NCBI GenBank assembly: GCA_001914955.1
Contig: MNDM01000054.1
Span: forward strand, 1 to 55,899
Source of the DNA: Nitrospirae bacterium 13_2_20CM_2_62_8
GTDB taxonomy: Bacteria > Nitrospirota > Nitrospiria > Nitrospirales > Nitrospiraceae
Direction of reading: 5' to 3'
DNA length: 55,899 bases
Made by a program: the position numbers and the translations under genes. Below are positions 1 through 8,160 of the stretch, piece by piece (positions within the stretch are counted from its first letter, which is position 1; each line of letters starts with the position of its first letter). The notes beneath the pieces were generated by a model, which made no database searches, was not told the origin of the DNA, and was given only the letters and a program-made list of their open reading frames with translations.

Positions 1-213
1 TCGGGCCAGGTCCAACCCAAACATGCGGATCGACCCGGCGGTCGGGGTGATCAGCCCCAGCAGCATCTGGATCGTGGTGGTTTTGCCGGCCCCGTTCGGA
101 CCCAAGAGGCCAAGGATCTCCCCGGGATGGATCTCGAACGACACCCCGTCCACGGCGGTGAACTCACCAAACCGCTTCGTGAGGCCTCGGACTTCGACGA
201 TCGGATCGGACAT
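1..213 (-). CDS. ABC transporter ATP-binding protein (N-terminal part, runs off window)
   Basis: The first 71 codons of an ABC ATPase are visible, with the ATG at 211-213 on the complement. The reading begins [18 protein letters not shown] and reaches a Walker A motif, [14 protein letters not shown], at about residues 36-49. The rest, including the signature motif and Walker B, lies outside the window. The TKRFG start and GPNGAGKTT loop resemble ABC-2 type exporters (drug, Cu or lipid subfamilies), where a permease usually follows. It lies 19 bp downstream of the hexahaem cytochrome gene on the same strand, so co-transcription is likely. The substrate cannot be told from this fragment. Confidence 0.85.
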   Translation of the reverse strand, partial: MSDPIVEVRGLTKRFGEFTAVDGVSFEIHPGEILGLLGPNGAGKTTTIQMLLGLITPTAGSIRMFGLDLAR

Positions 214-232
214 CGAAGGGCTCGGGAGGCGA

Positions 233-940
233 TTAGTTGAAAAGATAGCCGGCGATTTTCTCCGGCAGATGGCAGGTCTCGCACCGTTTGTCGAGCACCT
301 TCCCCTCGTACGTGGCGTTGCCATCGTGACATCGGAAGCAATCCGCCAAAGCCGCCGAACGGAGCTTCGTCCCTTCCGGATGATCAGGATAGTAGGGTTC
401 GCTGTCCTCGGACACATGCCCGCGTGGGAGGACGATCGGGTAGCCCTTGATCGGCTTCTCGTGGACGACCCGAGAGTGACAGGTGGTGCAGCCCTCCCCT
501 TTTGCCCGCTTGGCGAACGCCTCGATGTGCTTCCGATGGCTCATGACCAGCCCGACTTTCTGCACGGGTGGCGGCAGGTCACGGACAGCGACCTCCGACA
601 CGCGCAGGATGGCCCGGTGGCAGCTCAGGCAGACCTCGGTGTGAACGGTGGCTTGGAGGTTGTGGGCATCGGTGGGCGTGCCAAAGACAGAAATCGCCAC
701 GTCCTTGAGGCCGGCCTTCACCTTGTCGTTCAGGTATCCTTCGAGGGTGGGCCGCACGTGACAGTCCACGCAGGTCACGTCCTTGTGTGTCGACACGACC
801 CAGCTGTCGTAGGAAGGCTTGATGTTATGGCAGCTGGCGCAGAACCGAGGATGACTGGTCAGCGGGACGGCGACTCCCCCAAGGGCCAGCGCGGCGGCAA
901 CGATCGCCATGATGACGATGGCCTTGGGCTTCCGGATCAT
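233..940 (-). CDS. Membrane-anchored hexahaem c-type cytochrome, NapC/NirT-like
   Basis: This is a 235-residue protein with one N-terminal membrane anchor (about residues 8-26) and six CXXCH haem motifs, at residues 34-38, 57-61, 104-108, 151-155, 201-205 and 220-224. The anchor and first motifs ([15 protein letters not shown]) are typical of NapC/NirT-type quinol dehydrogenases, which pass electrons from membrane quinol to periplasmic reductases. NapC itself carries four haems, so six is more than usual. The start overlaps the mobB stop region by 4 bp (937-940), indicating translational coupling. The neighbouring molybdenum-cofactor genes and TatC suggest it serves a periplasmic molybdoenzyme; that link is inference. 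Confidence 0.9.
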   Translation of the reverse strand: MIRKPKAIVIMAIVAAALALGGVAVPLTSHPRFCASCHNIKPSYDSWVVSTHKDVTCVDCHVRPTLEGYLNDKVKAGLKDVAISVFGTPTDAHNLQATVHTEVCLSCHRAILRVSEVAVRDLPPPVQKVGLVMSHRKHIEAFAKRAKGEGCTTCHSRVVHEKPIKGYPIVLPRGHVSEDSEPYYPDHPEGTKLRSAALADCFRCHDGNATYEGKVLDKRCETCHLPEKIAGYLFN

Positions 941-1440
941 GCCACCGGTAGTTTGGGAAAATGACGGATAATGAGCGCGCTCAGCGCCTGCACGTCGTCG
1001 GGGTGCAGGCGAGGCACGGGAACATCCACCGGCTCGTTGGACACGACCGCCAGCAGGCCTTGCGGGGACACCGGAACCTCGCCGAGCTGATCCCGTACGA
1101 CGACGATCTTGGGATAGTCATCACTCTTCCAGCCTTCGGCGATAATGAGATCGATTTCATGATCGAGGTACCGGTCCCGTATCTCCTCCACCTTGATTTG
1201 CTCGGACACGTCGGAAAACATCGCCAGGCTCCCCCTCGCCAGCACGATCACCGTGCTGGCGCCGGCGCGTTTATGCCGCCAACTATCCTTTCCCTCCGTA
1301 TCCAGGTCGAAGCCGTGTCCTGCATGTTTGACCGTCGCCACGCGATAGCCTGCCTGCACGAGCTCCGGGATAAGGCGCTCGATCAGCGTGGTCTTTCCGC
1401 TATTGGACCGCCCGACGACGCAGAGGATGGGAATAGCCAT
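937..1440 (-). CDS. mobB: Molybdopterin-guanine dinucleotide biosynthesis adaptor protein MobB
   Basis: This 167-residue P-loop protein has the MobB pattern: CVVGRSNSGKTTLIERL at residues 7-23, then ATVKHAGHGFDLDTEGKDSWRH, in which the conserved KH and D-x-D-S-x-R segment follow the P-loop. MobB binds GTP and assists MobA in attaching GMP to molybdopterin for the DMSO reductase family of enzymes. It follows moeA in the same direction, separated by an inverted-repeat hairpin (1443-1580), and overlaps the cytochrome gene by 4 bp. No mobA is visible in this window. Confidence 0.93.
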   Translation of the reverse strand: MAIPILCVVGRSNSGKTTLIERLIPELVQAGYRVATVKHAGHGFDLDTEGKDSWRHKRAGASTVIVLARGSLAMFSDVSEQIKVEEIRDRYLDHEIDLIIAEGWKSDDYPKIVVVRDQLGEVPVSPQGLLAVVSNEPVDVPVPRLHPDDVQALSALIIRHFPKLPVA

Positions 1441-1442
1441 GA

Positions 1443-1580
1443 GACGTGAATCGTTATCCGTTAATCGTTAATCGCGACCCCGAATAAGCCAAGTAATTAA
1501 GTAACTTAGTAATTGGTAATTACTCACTTACTTATTTACTCAGTTACTATCGCCAACGGTTCACGTATAACGGTTAACGG
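1443..1580. repeat. Heptad inverted repeat 1 (mobB-moeA gap)
   Basis: This fills the whole gap between moeA and mobB. An outer pair of arms is built of GTTAATC/GTTAACG-like units (1443-1476 and 1550-1580). Nested inside is a second, AT-rich pair built of GTAATTA-like heptads (about 1491-1548) bounded by GTAACT and AGTTAC. It is the only site with two unit types nested in one hairpin. Confidence 0.75.
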
Positions 1581-1583
1581 CCT

Positions 1584-2819
1584 TCAACACACCCAAAAGT
1601 TGGAACCGAGCAGCTGCACCGTGACCGTGTCGCCCGGGTTCAGCCGTTCCACGTCCTCCGGGACATCGATCAGGCAATGCGCCTTCACCATCGAGGTCAG
1701 GATCCCGGAGCCCTGATCACCCGTGGTTCGAACCGTCAGCACGCCGTTCTCCCGGTTCAAAATTCCCCGCAGGAAATGCCGGCGGTCAGGACGCTTCGAG
1801 AACTTCTCCTGGAACACGGCCTGGATCACGGGGCGTCCGTAGCTGCGGTGTCCTGACATCTTCAAGAGGGCCGGACGCACGAGCTGCTCAAAGGTGACCA
1901 TGGATGACACCGGATTGCCCGGCAGTCCGAAGGCCAGTTTGCCCTGAATTTTGCCGAACGCCAATGGCTGCCCGGGACGGATCGCCAGCTTCCAGAAATG
2001 CATCTCCGCGCCCAGTTCATTGAACACCGCTTTCGTGAAATCATAGTCGCCCATCGAGACGCCGCCGGATAGCACGAGGAGATCGGCGTTCAGGCCTTGC
2101 TTAATCTTCTCCTTCAAGACCGCCGGCTGATCCTGGGCAATGCCGAGCAGGACCGGGACTCCCCCCGCTTCCTGCACCGCGGCCGCCGTCCCATAGCTGT
2201 TCGAATTGACGATCTTCGTTTCGTCGAACCGCTCGTCGAGGTCTGCCAGCTCATCCCCGGTCGCGAGAATCGCCACCCGGGGCCGTTGATAGACCGGAAC
2301 AAAGGATTTTGCAAGGATGGCCAGCATGCCTGCCTCGGCCGGACGGATCTGCGTGCCCTTGGCAATGATGCAGTCCCCTTTTTTGACGTCTTCGCCTTGG
2401 GGGCGAATATTTGCTCCTCGCTCCACTTCCTTGAAGATCCTGACCGAGGCCTCGGAGGGCTCCGTGTCTTCCACCTTCACCACGGTATTGGCCCCCTTGG
2501 GAATGGGCGCCCCGGTCATGATCCGGATGGCCTGGCCTCGTCCCACCACTTTGGCTGGCACCTTGCCGGCCGGCACCTCCTCGATCACCTTCAACAGGAT
2601 CGGCTTCGTGATCGCGTGCTCCTGCTTGATATCCTCCCAGCGCACGGCAAACCCGTCCATGGCGGAGTTGTCCCACGGGGGGTTATCCCTCGGAGCGATG
2701 ATATCTTCCGCCAGCACGCGGCCGAGCGCATCGAGCAGTCCGACTTTCTCGACCGCAAGCGGCTGAGCCGCAGCCAGGACTATTTTCTGAGCCTCATGAA
2801 GCGGCGTAAGTCCCTGCAT
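1584..2819 (-). CDS. moeA: Molybdopterin molybdenumtransferase MoeA
   Basis: This 411-residue protein matches MoeA end to end. It has PPWDNSAMDGFA near the N-terminus, ATGDEL (MoCF domain entry), LSGGVSMGDYDF, and FGLPGNPVSSMVTFEQ towards the C-terminus. MoeA inserts molybdate into adenylylated molybdopterin. I place the start at the ATG 2817-2819 (MQGLTPLHEA), which fits the family length. An ATG four codons upstream (2829-2831) is possible, but the extension beyond it is encoded by repeat DNA. It lies between mrp and mobB on the same strand, within the Moco/Tat cluster. Confidence 0.95.
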   Translation of the reverse strand: MQGLTPLHEAQKIVLAAAQPLAVEKVGLLDALGRVLAEDIIAPRDNPPWDNSAMDGFAVRWEDIKQEHAITKPILLKVIEEVPAGKVPAKVVGRGQAIRIMTGAPIPKGANTVVKVEDTEPSEASVRIFKEVERGANIRPQGEDVKKGDCIIAKGTQIRPAEAGMLAILAKSFVPVYQRPRVAILATGDELADLDERFDETKIVNSNSYGTAAAVQEAGGVPVLLGIAQDQPAVLKEKIKQGLNADLLVLSGGVSMGDYDFTKAVFNELGAEMHFWKLAIRPGQPLAFGKIQGKLAFGLPGNPVSSMVTFEQLVRPALLKMSGHRSYGRPVIQAVFQEKFSKRPDRRHFLRGILNRENGVLTVRTTGDQGSGILTSMVKAHCLIDVPEDVERLNPGDTVTVQLLGSNFWVC

Positions 2820-2836
2820 GACGATTCCCATATCAG

Positions 2837-2900
2837 GCAATGGGCGATAGGCTAGAGGCAATAGGGCAGATCGCCTTCCCTATAGCCCATCGCCTCGAGG
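2837..2900. repeat. Heptad inverted repeat 2 (mrp-moeA gap)
   Basis: The left arm has four heptads such as GCAATGG and GCGATAG (about 2837-2865). The right arm has complementary heptads, CTATAGC then CCATCGC (2880-2893). It lies directly upstream of the moeA start. Confidence 0.7.
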
Positions 2901-2907
2901 TTTCGGG

Positions 2908-3858
2908 TCAGTGGCGCTTCGGCGACACCCGCAACAACGATCCGCTCCGCTTACAAAACTGCTCAACCTTGTTGGCGATGGTGTGGTACGCCTCGGCGGT
3001 GGGGGTGTCGGAGTAGAACATCGCAAACGGCTCACCCGCATCGCATTGGGTCACCACGTCGGGGTCCAGCGGAATGCGACCCAAAAACGGCACGTCCATG
3101 TCCAGCGCGGACGCTTCGCCCCCGCCCTTCTTGAAGACCTCGATATGCTGGCCGCAATGCGGGCAATCCATCCCGCTCATATTTTCCACGATGCCGATGA
3201 TCGGGATCTGGCTGTCCTTCGCGAACGAGACCGACTTCCGGGAATCCAACAGTGCCACTTCCTGCGGGGTGGTGACGATGACGGCCCCGCTCACGTTCCC
3301 GATCAGATCAATCGTCGTCACCGACTCATTGCCGGTCCCAGGCGGGAGATCCACGAACAGGAAATTCAGATCTTGCCACTCGACTCCGCCGAGCAGTTGG
3401 TTGATGAATTCGTACTTGTAGGCATCGCGCCAGATGATGGGGTCATCGGAATTTTGGAGGAGGAAGGACATCGACGCAATCTTGAGGTTATAGGCTCGAT
3501 ACGGGATGATCCCTCCGGACGTGCTGACCTTCAGTTTCTGGCCCTCGGCTCCGACCATCTTCGGGATATTGGGGCCATGGATATCCATGTCGCAGATGCC
3601 GACGTGGTGCCCCTTCAGGGCCAAACTGACGGCCAGGTTCGTGGTGACCGTGCTCTTGCCCACCCCTCCCTTGTTGCTCATCACCAACACCTTATACTCG
3701 ATCTGCCGCATCCGCTGCGCGACGAGCCAACGACTATGTCCTTCCTTGTCCTTCTGGCAGGTCTCGTTCTCGTCGCAAATGGCGCAGGCCCACAGATAGG
3801 TGCAGGCATCCCCGCTTCCGGACCCCGGATGCTGGATCACATTCAGTTGCCCCGGCAT
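2908..3858 (-). CDS. mrp: Mrp/Nbp35-family iron-sulfur carrier ATPase
   Basis: This 316-residue P-loop ATPase of the Mrp/ApbC/NBP35 group carries and delivers Fe-S clusters. The deviant Walker A, NKGGVGKSTVTTNLA, sits at residues 62-76. FVDLPPGTGNESVT is the Walker B region, and the cluster-binding CPHC pair is in NMSGMDCPHCGQH. The N-terminus also has cysteines at 19, 25, 28 and 34; CAICDENETC gives C-x2-C-x5-C, resembling the extra N-terminal cluster site of eukaryotic Nbp35. The start ATG (3856-3858) has GAGGAGAA just upstream. It sits among molybdenum-cofactor genes, whose final enzymes normally carry Fe-S clusters. Confidence 0.92.
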   Translation of the reverse strand: MPGQLNVIQHPGSGSGDACTYLWACAICDENETCQKDKEGHSRWLVAQRMRQIEYKVLVMSNKGGVGKSTVTTNLAVSLALKGHHVGICDMDIHGPNIPKMVGAEGQKLKVSTSGGIIPYRAYNLKIASMSFLLQNSDDPIIWRDAYKYEFINQLLGGVEWQDLNFLFVDLPPGTGNESVTTIDLIGNVSGAVIVTTPQEVALLDSRKSVSFAKDSQIPIIGIVENMSGMDCPHCGQHIEVFKKGGGEASALDMDVPFLGRIPLDPDVVTQCDAGEPFAMFYSDTPTAEAYHTIANKVEQFCKRSGSLLRVSPKRH

Positions 3859-3867
3859 TTCTTCTCC

Positions 3868-3944
3868 TCGTAAAACGCGAGGGGTGAGGCGTTAGGGGGT
3901 TCGATTCCGCTTACCCCTTGCGCCTCACGCTTTACGCCTCACGT
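3868..3944. repeat. Heptad inverted repeat 3 (moaB-mrp gap)
   Basis: Left-arm units are like GTGAGGC and GTTAGGG (3868-3899). Right-arm units are GCCTCAC and GCTTTAC (3920-3943). The right arm contains the TGA stop codon of the moaB/mog gene (3939-3941). Confidence 0.75.
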
Positions 3945-4409
3945 CTTTTTGATTTTCTCCACCGCGTGCTCCAGCACCGGCAGGATGACCGCAAGGTTTT
4001 CCCGGGCCCCCTTCGGACTTCCCGGCAGATTGACGATCAAGGTGGTGCCCAGGATACCCGCTGTTCCGCGCGACAGCATCGCGGTCCGCACCTTCTTCAG
4101 ACTTTCCTGACGCATCGCTTCTCCGATCCCGGGGACTTCCTTCTCGATGACGTCGCGGGTGGCCTCCGGCGCCCAGTCGGTGGGTCGCACGCCGGTCCCA
4201 CCCATGGTCAGGATCACGTCCGGGTTGTCGGTCCCACACAGGGTACGCAGTCGGTCGCGGATCGCGTTCCGATCATCAGGCACCGGCGCATAGGCGACCA
4301 CCGTGCCGGGCAGCTCGCTGACCATCCGCTCCACCGCGTCCCGTCCCTTGTCAGGCTCCTCTCCCGACTCGATTGTGCTGCTGATCACCAGGATCGCGAC
4401 TCTCAACAT
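3939..4409 (-). CDS. moaB: MoaB/Mog molybdopterin-binding protein (molybdopterin adenylyltransferase type)
   Basis: This 156-residue MoCF-fold protein has ILTMGGTGVRPTDWAPEATRD, the characteristic GGTG-x4-D segment, and the IVNLPGSPKGARENL loop. This family binds molybdopterin, and in Mog it adenylylates it before MoeA inserts molybdate. I start it at the ATG 4407-4409 (MLRVAILVIS). Upstream in-frame sequence to 4445 is made of AGCGAAC heptad-repeat DNA and is unlikely to be coding. The C-terminal codons and stop fall in heptad repeat 3. MogA and MoaB cannot be separated by eye; the gene symbol is tentative. Confidence 0.88.
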   Translation of the reverse strand: MLRVAILVISSTIESGEEPDKGRDAVERMVSELPGTVVAYAPVPDDRNAIRDRLRTLCGTDNPDVILTMGGTGVRPTDWAPEATRDVIEKEVPGIGEAMRQESLKKVRTAMLSRGTAGILGTTLIVNLPGSPKGARENLAVILPVLEHAVEKIKKT

Positions 4410-4411
4410 CT

Positions 4412-4511
4412 CAGCTAATAGCGAACAGCCAGCAGCGAACAGCAAAGATCATGACGCGGCCAGTCTCATGCCCCAAGCTGTTTGCTACTCGCTATGTGCT
4501 GCTCGCTTTCT
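4412..4511. repeat. Heptad inverted repeat 4 (tatC-moaB gap)
   Basis: The left arm has heptads such as AGCTAAT and AGCGAAC (4413-4447). The right arm has GCTGTTT, GCTACTC and related units (4477-4511). A loop of about 30 nt separates them. It occupies nearly all of the gap upstream of moaB/mog. Confidence 0.75.
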
Positions 4512-4515
4512 CGAT

Positions 4516-5469
4516 TCAGCGCTTGTGGCCGGCATGGGGAACGCCCACATACTCGCTTTCGGCCGTCATGGCCGGCTGCGCCGGTCTGGGCGTCAGGCCG
4601 CCGTTGCCGCCGGCAGGCGCCACGGCCGCCGCCGTTTCTGGTGTCAGCCCGACCCCTCTGCCTCGTTTCCCGAAGACCCCTGCGCTGATGATGCCGACCT
4701 CGTAGAACACATACATCGGCAGGGCCATCAAGCACTGATTAAACGGGTCGGGTGTCGGGGTCAGAATCGCCGCGAACACGAACGCGCCCAGGAACGCCCA
4801 TTTCCGGTACCGCTTCAGGACCGGGGCATCCACCCACCCCAGCTTGGCCATCAGCGTGAGGGCGAGCGGCACCTCGAAGATCAGGCCGAACACCAGCAGG
4901 AACCAGAGCGCGAAGCCCACGTATTGCGCGATGGAGAGCTGGGGGATGAACCCGGCGTTGACACCGTACGAGACGAGGAAATTCAGGGCGAACGGTAACA
5001 CGAAGAAGAACGAAAACAGAATCCCGGCGTAGAACGCCACACTGCTGACCAGGACAAACGGGCCGACGAAGCGCCGTTCCTGGACATGCAGGCCCGGCAC
5101 CACGAACTGCCACAGCTCCCACATCGCGTACGGGGTGGCGAGCACGAGCGCGAACAGGCCGGCCACCTTGACGTTCTGCCAGAGCGCTTCGGCCGGTGCC
5201 AGAAAGACGAACGGGATCAGCGGGAGATCGGTGGGAACCCATGCGAGCTTCCCGGGGATAAACATGTTCTGAAGCGGAACGCGCAGCCATTGCACCAAGG
5301 TATCGGCATAAAAGAAAGTCCCGACGAACACGACGCCGATGATGATGACCGCTCGGGTCAGCCGGACCTGGAGCTCGATCAGGTGCTCCATGACCGGCAT
5401 CTTTTTGTCTTCCAGCGGCGCGAAGACCGAGTCCTGCAGCCACCTCTTGAACCGTGACCAGTCAGCCAT
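4516..5469 (-). CDS. tatC: Twin-arginine translocase subunit TatC
   Basis: This 317-residue, six-helix membrane protein has the TatC marks: MEHLIELQVRLTRA at the cytoplasmic N-terminus, PYAMWELWQFVVPGL in the first loop/helix region, and a final helix after RKWAFLGAFVFAAILTPTPDPFNQ. TatC binds the RR signal of folded, often cofactor-bearing, proteins for export. The start at 5467-5469 is fixed by AGGAG five bases upstream; the in-frame ATG further up would place this site inside the gene. The Gly/Pro/Ala-rich tail of about 50 residues is longer than usual. No tatA/tatB is seen nearby. The location beside Moco genes fits export of a periplasmic molybdoenzyme (inference). Confidence 0.95.
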   Translation of the reverse strand: MADWSRFKRWLQDSVFAPLEDKKMPVMEHLIELQVRLTRAVIIIGVVFVGTFFYADTLVQWLRVPLQNMFIPGKLAWVPTDLPLIPFVFLAPAEALWQNVKVAGLFALVLATPYAMWELWQFVVPGLHVQERRFVGPFVLVSSVAFYAGILFSFFFVLPFALNFLVSYGVNAGFIPQLSIAQYVGFALWFLLVFGLIFEVPLALTLMAKLGWVDAPVLKRYRKWAFLGAFVFAAILTPTPDPFNQCLMALPMYVFYEVGIISAGVFGKRGRGVGLTPETAAAVAPAGGNGGLTPRPAQPAMTAESEYVGVPHAGHKR

Positions 5470-5485
5470 CGCCGCTCCTGAGAGC

Positions 5486-5592
5486 AATCAGGCTCAGGTT
5501 GAGGCTGAGGTTAAGGGGTGAACTGAGCCTCAGCCGTGATCCGGACTTCAAGCAAGGTCCTCGCTCAACCTCGACCTTAACCTCAACCTCCC
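5486..5592. repeat. Hexad inverted repeat 5 (htrA-tatC gap)
   Basis: It has the same architecture as the heptad hairpins but a 6-bp period: CAGGTT and GAGGCT units at 5489-5518, and CTCAAC, CTCGAC and CTTAAC units at 5564-5591. It ends one base before the htrA stop codon and precedes the tatC Shine-Dalgarno. Confidence 0.75.
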
Positions 5593-7137
5593 TTACTTCG
5601 GGTTCACCGCCACGAACAGGTTGTTGCCCTGACGACTCAACAGCAACACCACCATTTCTTCCTTCTTAATCTTGGCCGACGCCTTCTGATAGTCCTCCAG
5701 GCTCTTGATGACTTCTCTGTTGACCTCCTGGATCACATCTCCCCGCTGGAGGCCGGCCGCTTCCGCGGGACTGCCACCTTCGACGTGGTTGATGACGACG
5801 CCGGTGGTCTTGCTGGGCAGGTTGAGCTGGCTCATCGTCGCCGTATCCAGCGCCTGCACGCGGAGGGACGCCAGCACGTTGTCCGGCGGCTTCACGCCCT
5901 CCGGAGCCGGCACGGCTGCAGGCGGCTCACGGCGAGCCAGCATCTCATCCGCCGGCCGCTCGCCGATCTTGACGGCGACGAGCTGCTCTTTGCCGTCCCG
6001 CAGCACCTTCACCCTGGCGCTGCGCCCTACCAGCGTGCGCGCGACCATATTCCGAAGCTGGCTGACGTTCTGGATCTCTTTGTCATCAAACCCGACGATC
6101 ACGTCACCCCGCTTGAGGCCCGCCTTCGCCGACGGACCTTCTTCGTTGACATCGCTGATCAGCACGCCGGTCTTGCGGTGCTCCGGGAGCTTGAACGACT
6201 TGGCCAGCGCCGGCGTGATCTCCTGGATCGCGATCCCCATCCATCCTCGCACGACCTTGCCCGTCCTCACCAGGCTGTCCACGATGTCCAGCGCGATGCT
6301 GCTGGGAATCGCGAACCCGATGCCTTCCGACCCTCCGGTTCTGGAGAAGATAGCGGTGTTGATGCCGATCAGTTCGCCGTTCAGGTTCACCAGCGCCCCA
6401 CCCGAGTTGCCCGGGTTGATCGCGGCGTCGGTCTGGATGAAGTCCTCATAGTCGGCGATCCCCACATTCCCGCGGCCCAGCGCGCTGATAATCCCGAGCG
6501 TGACGGTCGAGCTCAAGCCGAATGGACTGCCGACCGCCAGCACCACATCGCCCACCTGCAGCTTGTCATAATCGGCCCATTTGAGCGAGGGCAGATTCTC
6601 CGCCTCGATCTTGACGACCGCCAGGTCCGACTTCGGGTCAGTCCCCACTACTTTCGCCGGAAACTCACGTTTATCGCTCAGCGTGACGGTGATCTGGGTG
6701 GCGTTTTCGACCACGTGGTTGTTGGTCACGATGAAGCCGTTGGAATCCAGAATGACACCAGACCCCGCGCTCTGATCCGGACGGCCTGGAGGCCCTGGCA
6801 GGGGGGGTGGCTCCATCCCGGGGGGTTCTTCGCCTGGCGGCCCTTCGGGAGGCCCTCCGAACGGGCCCGGTGGAAGCGGAGGTCGCCGGGGCCCTCCCGG
6901 CCTGCGGGTACTTTCGCCCCCGGTGACGGCGATATTGACGACCGCCGGGGTCACTTTCTTGACGATGTCCGCAAACCCCTGCGCCAGTTGTGCCGGCATT
7001 GCGGCCTCAACGACGGGCAACGTGAACCAGCCGGAACGACCGACCGGGGCCGTGACTCCGACCGCCGTCACGGAGAGCAACACCGCTCCCCATCCGCACA
7101 GGTGACGTCTGAACGATCCTTGGCTGCTCATCAGCAT
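5593..7137 (-). CDS. htrA: HtrA/DegP-family periplasmic serine protease with two PDZ domains
   Basis: This is a 514-residue DegP-type protease/chaperone for envelope protein quality control. An N-terminal signal/anchor segment (about residues 15-32) is followed by a trypsin-like domain with His141 (TNNHVVEN), Asp171 (KSDLAVVKI) and Ser245 ([10 protein letters not shown]), all three catalytic residues intact. Two PDZ domains follow at about 290-375 and 415-505 (GLKRGDVI and GLQRGDVI). An unusual Pro/Gly-rich stretch of about 45 residues (78-120) lies between the N-terminus and the protease core. The start ATG 7135-7137 has GAGGT seven bases upstream. It is first in the run towards tatC and has its own promoter candidate at 7230-7259. 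Confidence 0.95.
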   Translation of the reverse strand: MLMSSQGSFRRHLCGWGAVLLSVTAVGVTAPVGRSGWFTLPVVEAAMPAQLAQGFADIVKKVTPAVVNIAVTGGESTRRPGGPRRPPLPPGPFGGPPEGPPGEEPPGMEPPPLPGPPGRPDQSAGSGVILDSNGFIVTNNHVVENATQITVTLSDKREFPAKVVGTDPKSDLAVVKIEAENLPSLKWADYDKLQVGDVVLAVGSPFGLSSTVTLGIISALGRGNVGIADYEDFIQTDAAINPGNSGGALVNLNGELIGINTAIFSRTGGSEGIGFAIPSSIALDIVDSLVRTGKVVRGWMGIAIQEITPALAKSFKLPEHRKTGVLISDVNEEGPSAKAGLKRGDVIVGFDDKEIQNVSQLRNMVARTLVGRSARVKVLRDGKEQLVAVKIGERPADEMLARREPPAAVPAPEGVKPPDNVLASLRVQALDTATMSQLNLPSKTTGVVINHVEGGSPAEAAGLQRGDVIQEVNREVIKSLEDYQKASAKIKKEEMVVLLLSRQGNNLFVAVNPK

Positions 7138-7229
7138 ACGTATGACCTCAATTCTTCGTTAGGTTCATCGGCTCGGTCGTTTCCGCTTACGGCTGCTCGC
7201 CTCTTGATCTGCCAGGCGGACAACGGGTC

Positions 7230-7259
7230 ATTCTACACCAACCACTCTCCCGCCTTCAA
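7230..7259 (-). promoter_or_regulatory. Candidate sigma-70-type promoter for htrA
   Basis: On the minus strand, a TTGAAG -35 (complement of 7254-7259) and a TAGAAT -10 (complement of 7230-7235) are 18 bp apart. They point towards htrA, leaving a leader of roughly 90 nt. Confidence 0.45.
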
Positions 7260-7262
7260 AGA

Positions 7263-7312
7263 CAAAAAACCTCCCTCCCGGCTCCGGAATAGCTGGTCTG
7301 CCAGGGAGAAGA
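7263..7312 (-). terminator. Candidate rho-independent terminator after the 7362-8144 lipoprotein gene
   Basis: On the minus strand, CTCCCTGGC pairs with GCCGGGAG (one bulge) across a loop of about 17 nt. A run of six T follows (complement of 7264-7269). It lies just upstream of the htrA promoter candidate. Confidence 0.4.
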
Positions 7313-7361
7313 TCGAACGGGACACGCCGAGTTGGGAGGACGACCGGGAGGGACCGCAGAG

Positions 7362-8144
7362 TTACCCACTCGCGGCGGTCAGTTCGGCCTGGCGTTTCTG
7401 GATCCAGGCGTCCTGCAGGTGCATCAGCAGGCGTTTTGCCGCTTCATTCATCGCGATGACTCGCAGCGTATTGGGCGCGCCGGCGTAGGTCGGCGGCCAC
7501 CAGCGCCAGTTCGGATCCTGCGGACGCCGCCAAATGACCGGATACCACTGGTTAATGCCGGGCGCCATCGGACGATCCAGCGTGGCCCAGCCTCGCCCCT
7601 CGGCGCGGAGCAAGGACCGCCCGCTCCTCACATCCACCAAGGCGACTTCCATGAGCGACCAGTTGTCGCGCCGCAAGCCAGGCTGGCTGTGAGACACCCA
7701 TCCCAGGAAAAGGGTCATGGGGTATTCCTGCTCGGTGCTGGACGCCACCACAACCGCCACGTAGTCCAATCCATGCTTCTTCCCGAGCTCGCTGAACTGA
7801 GAGATATCGCCCCCGGGCCGGATACCCTCGGCAGGCAGGATGCGCTCGATCTTGAGAGATGGAAGAAATTCGTTGATCTGCCGCCGCAATGACTCGGCCA
7901 GCCGGTTCAGCGCCTCGTCGGGAAGGGCTGGCGCGGCACCGGAGGCCGTGGTGTCTGAGACCAGCACGAGACCGGCCCGAAGAGGACCTTGCGGCAGCGG
8001 TGAGGCCGAAAGCGGCTCGTTCACCGCCTGGGGCCCGACGTATTCGGCCATACGGCTCGGTGGAACCATGGAGGCGCAGGCGGACAGGGAGGCTGCTCCC
8101 AGCAAGAGACCGACAGGCTTTCCCACGAGTCCCAACAGGCGCAT
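7362..8144 (-). CDS. Putative lipoprotein of unknown function
   Basis: This 260-residue protein has a lipoprotein signal peptide (LLLGAASLSAC, lipid-accepting Cys at residue 23). I do not recognise the family. The mature part has a segment resembling the nucleotide-free periplasmic folds of outer-membrane assembly lipoproteins (LRAGLVLVSDTT, then YVAVVVASSTE), but this is only a visual impression. The end is rich in Trp and Pro (PNWRWWPPTYAG). The start ATG has AGGAGG eight bases upstream (complement of 8153-8158). Upstream is the large heptad repeat 6; downstream are a candidate terminator and htrA. Confidence 0.8.
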   Translation of the reverse strand: MRLLGLVGKPVGLLLGAASLSACASMVPPSRMAEYVGPQAVNEPLSASPLPQGPLRAGLVLVSDTTASGAAPALPDEALNRLAESLRRQINEFLPSLKIERILPAEGIRPGGDISQFSELGKKHGLDYVAVVVASSTEQEYPMTLFLGWVSHSQPGLRRDNWSLMEVALVDVRSGRSLLRAEGRGWATLDRPMAPGINQWYPVIWRRPQDPNWRWWPPTYAGAPNTLRVIAMNEAAKRLLMHLQDAWIQKRQAELTAASG

Positions 8145-8160
8145 GGCACACCTCCTCTTC

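Noticed and set aside
5785-7488. Plus-strand open frame of 567 codons opposite htrA
   Set aside because: It is an antisense shadow. The minus strand encodes a complete HtrA with intact catalytic residues.
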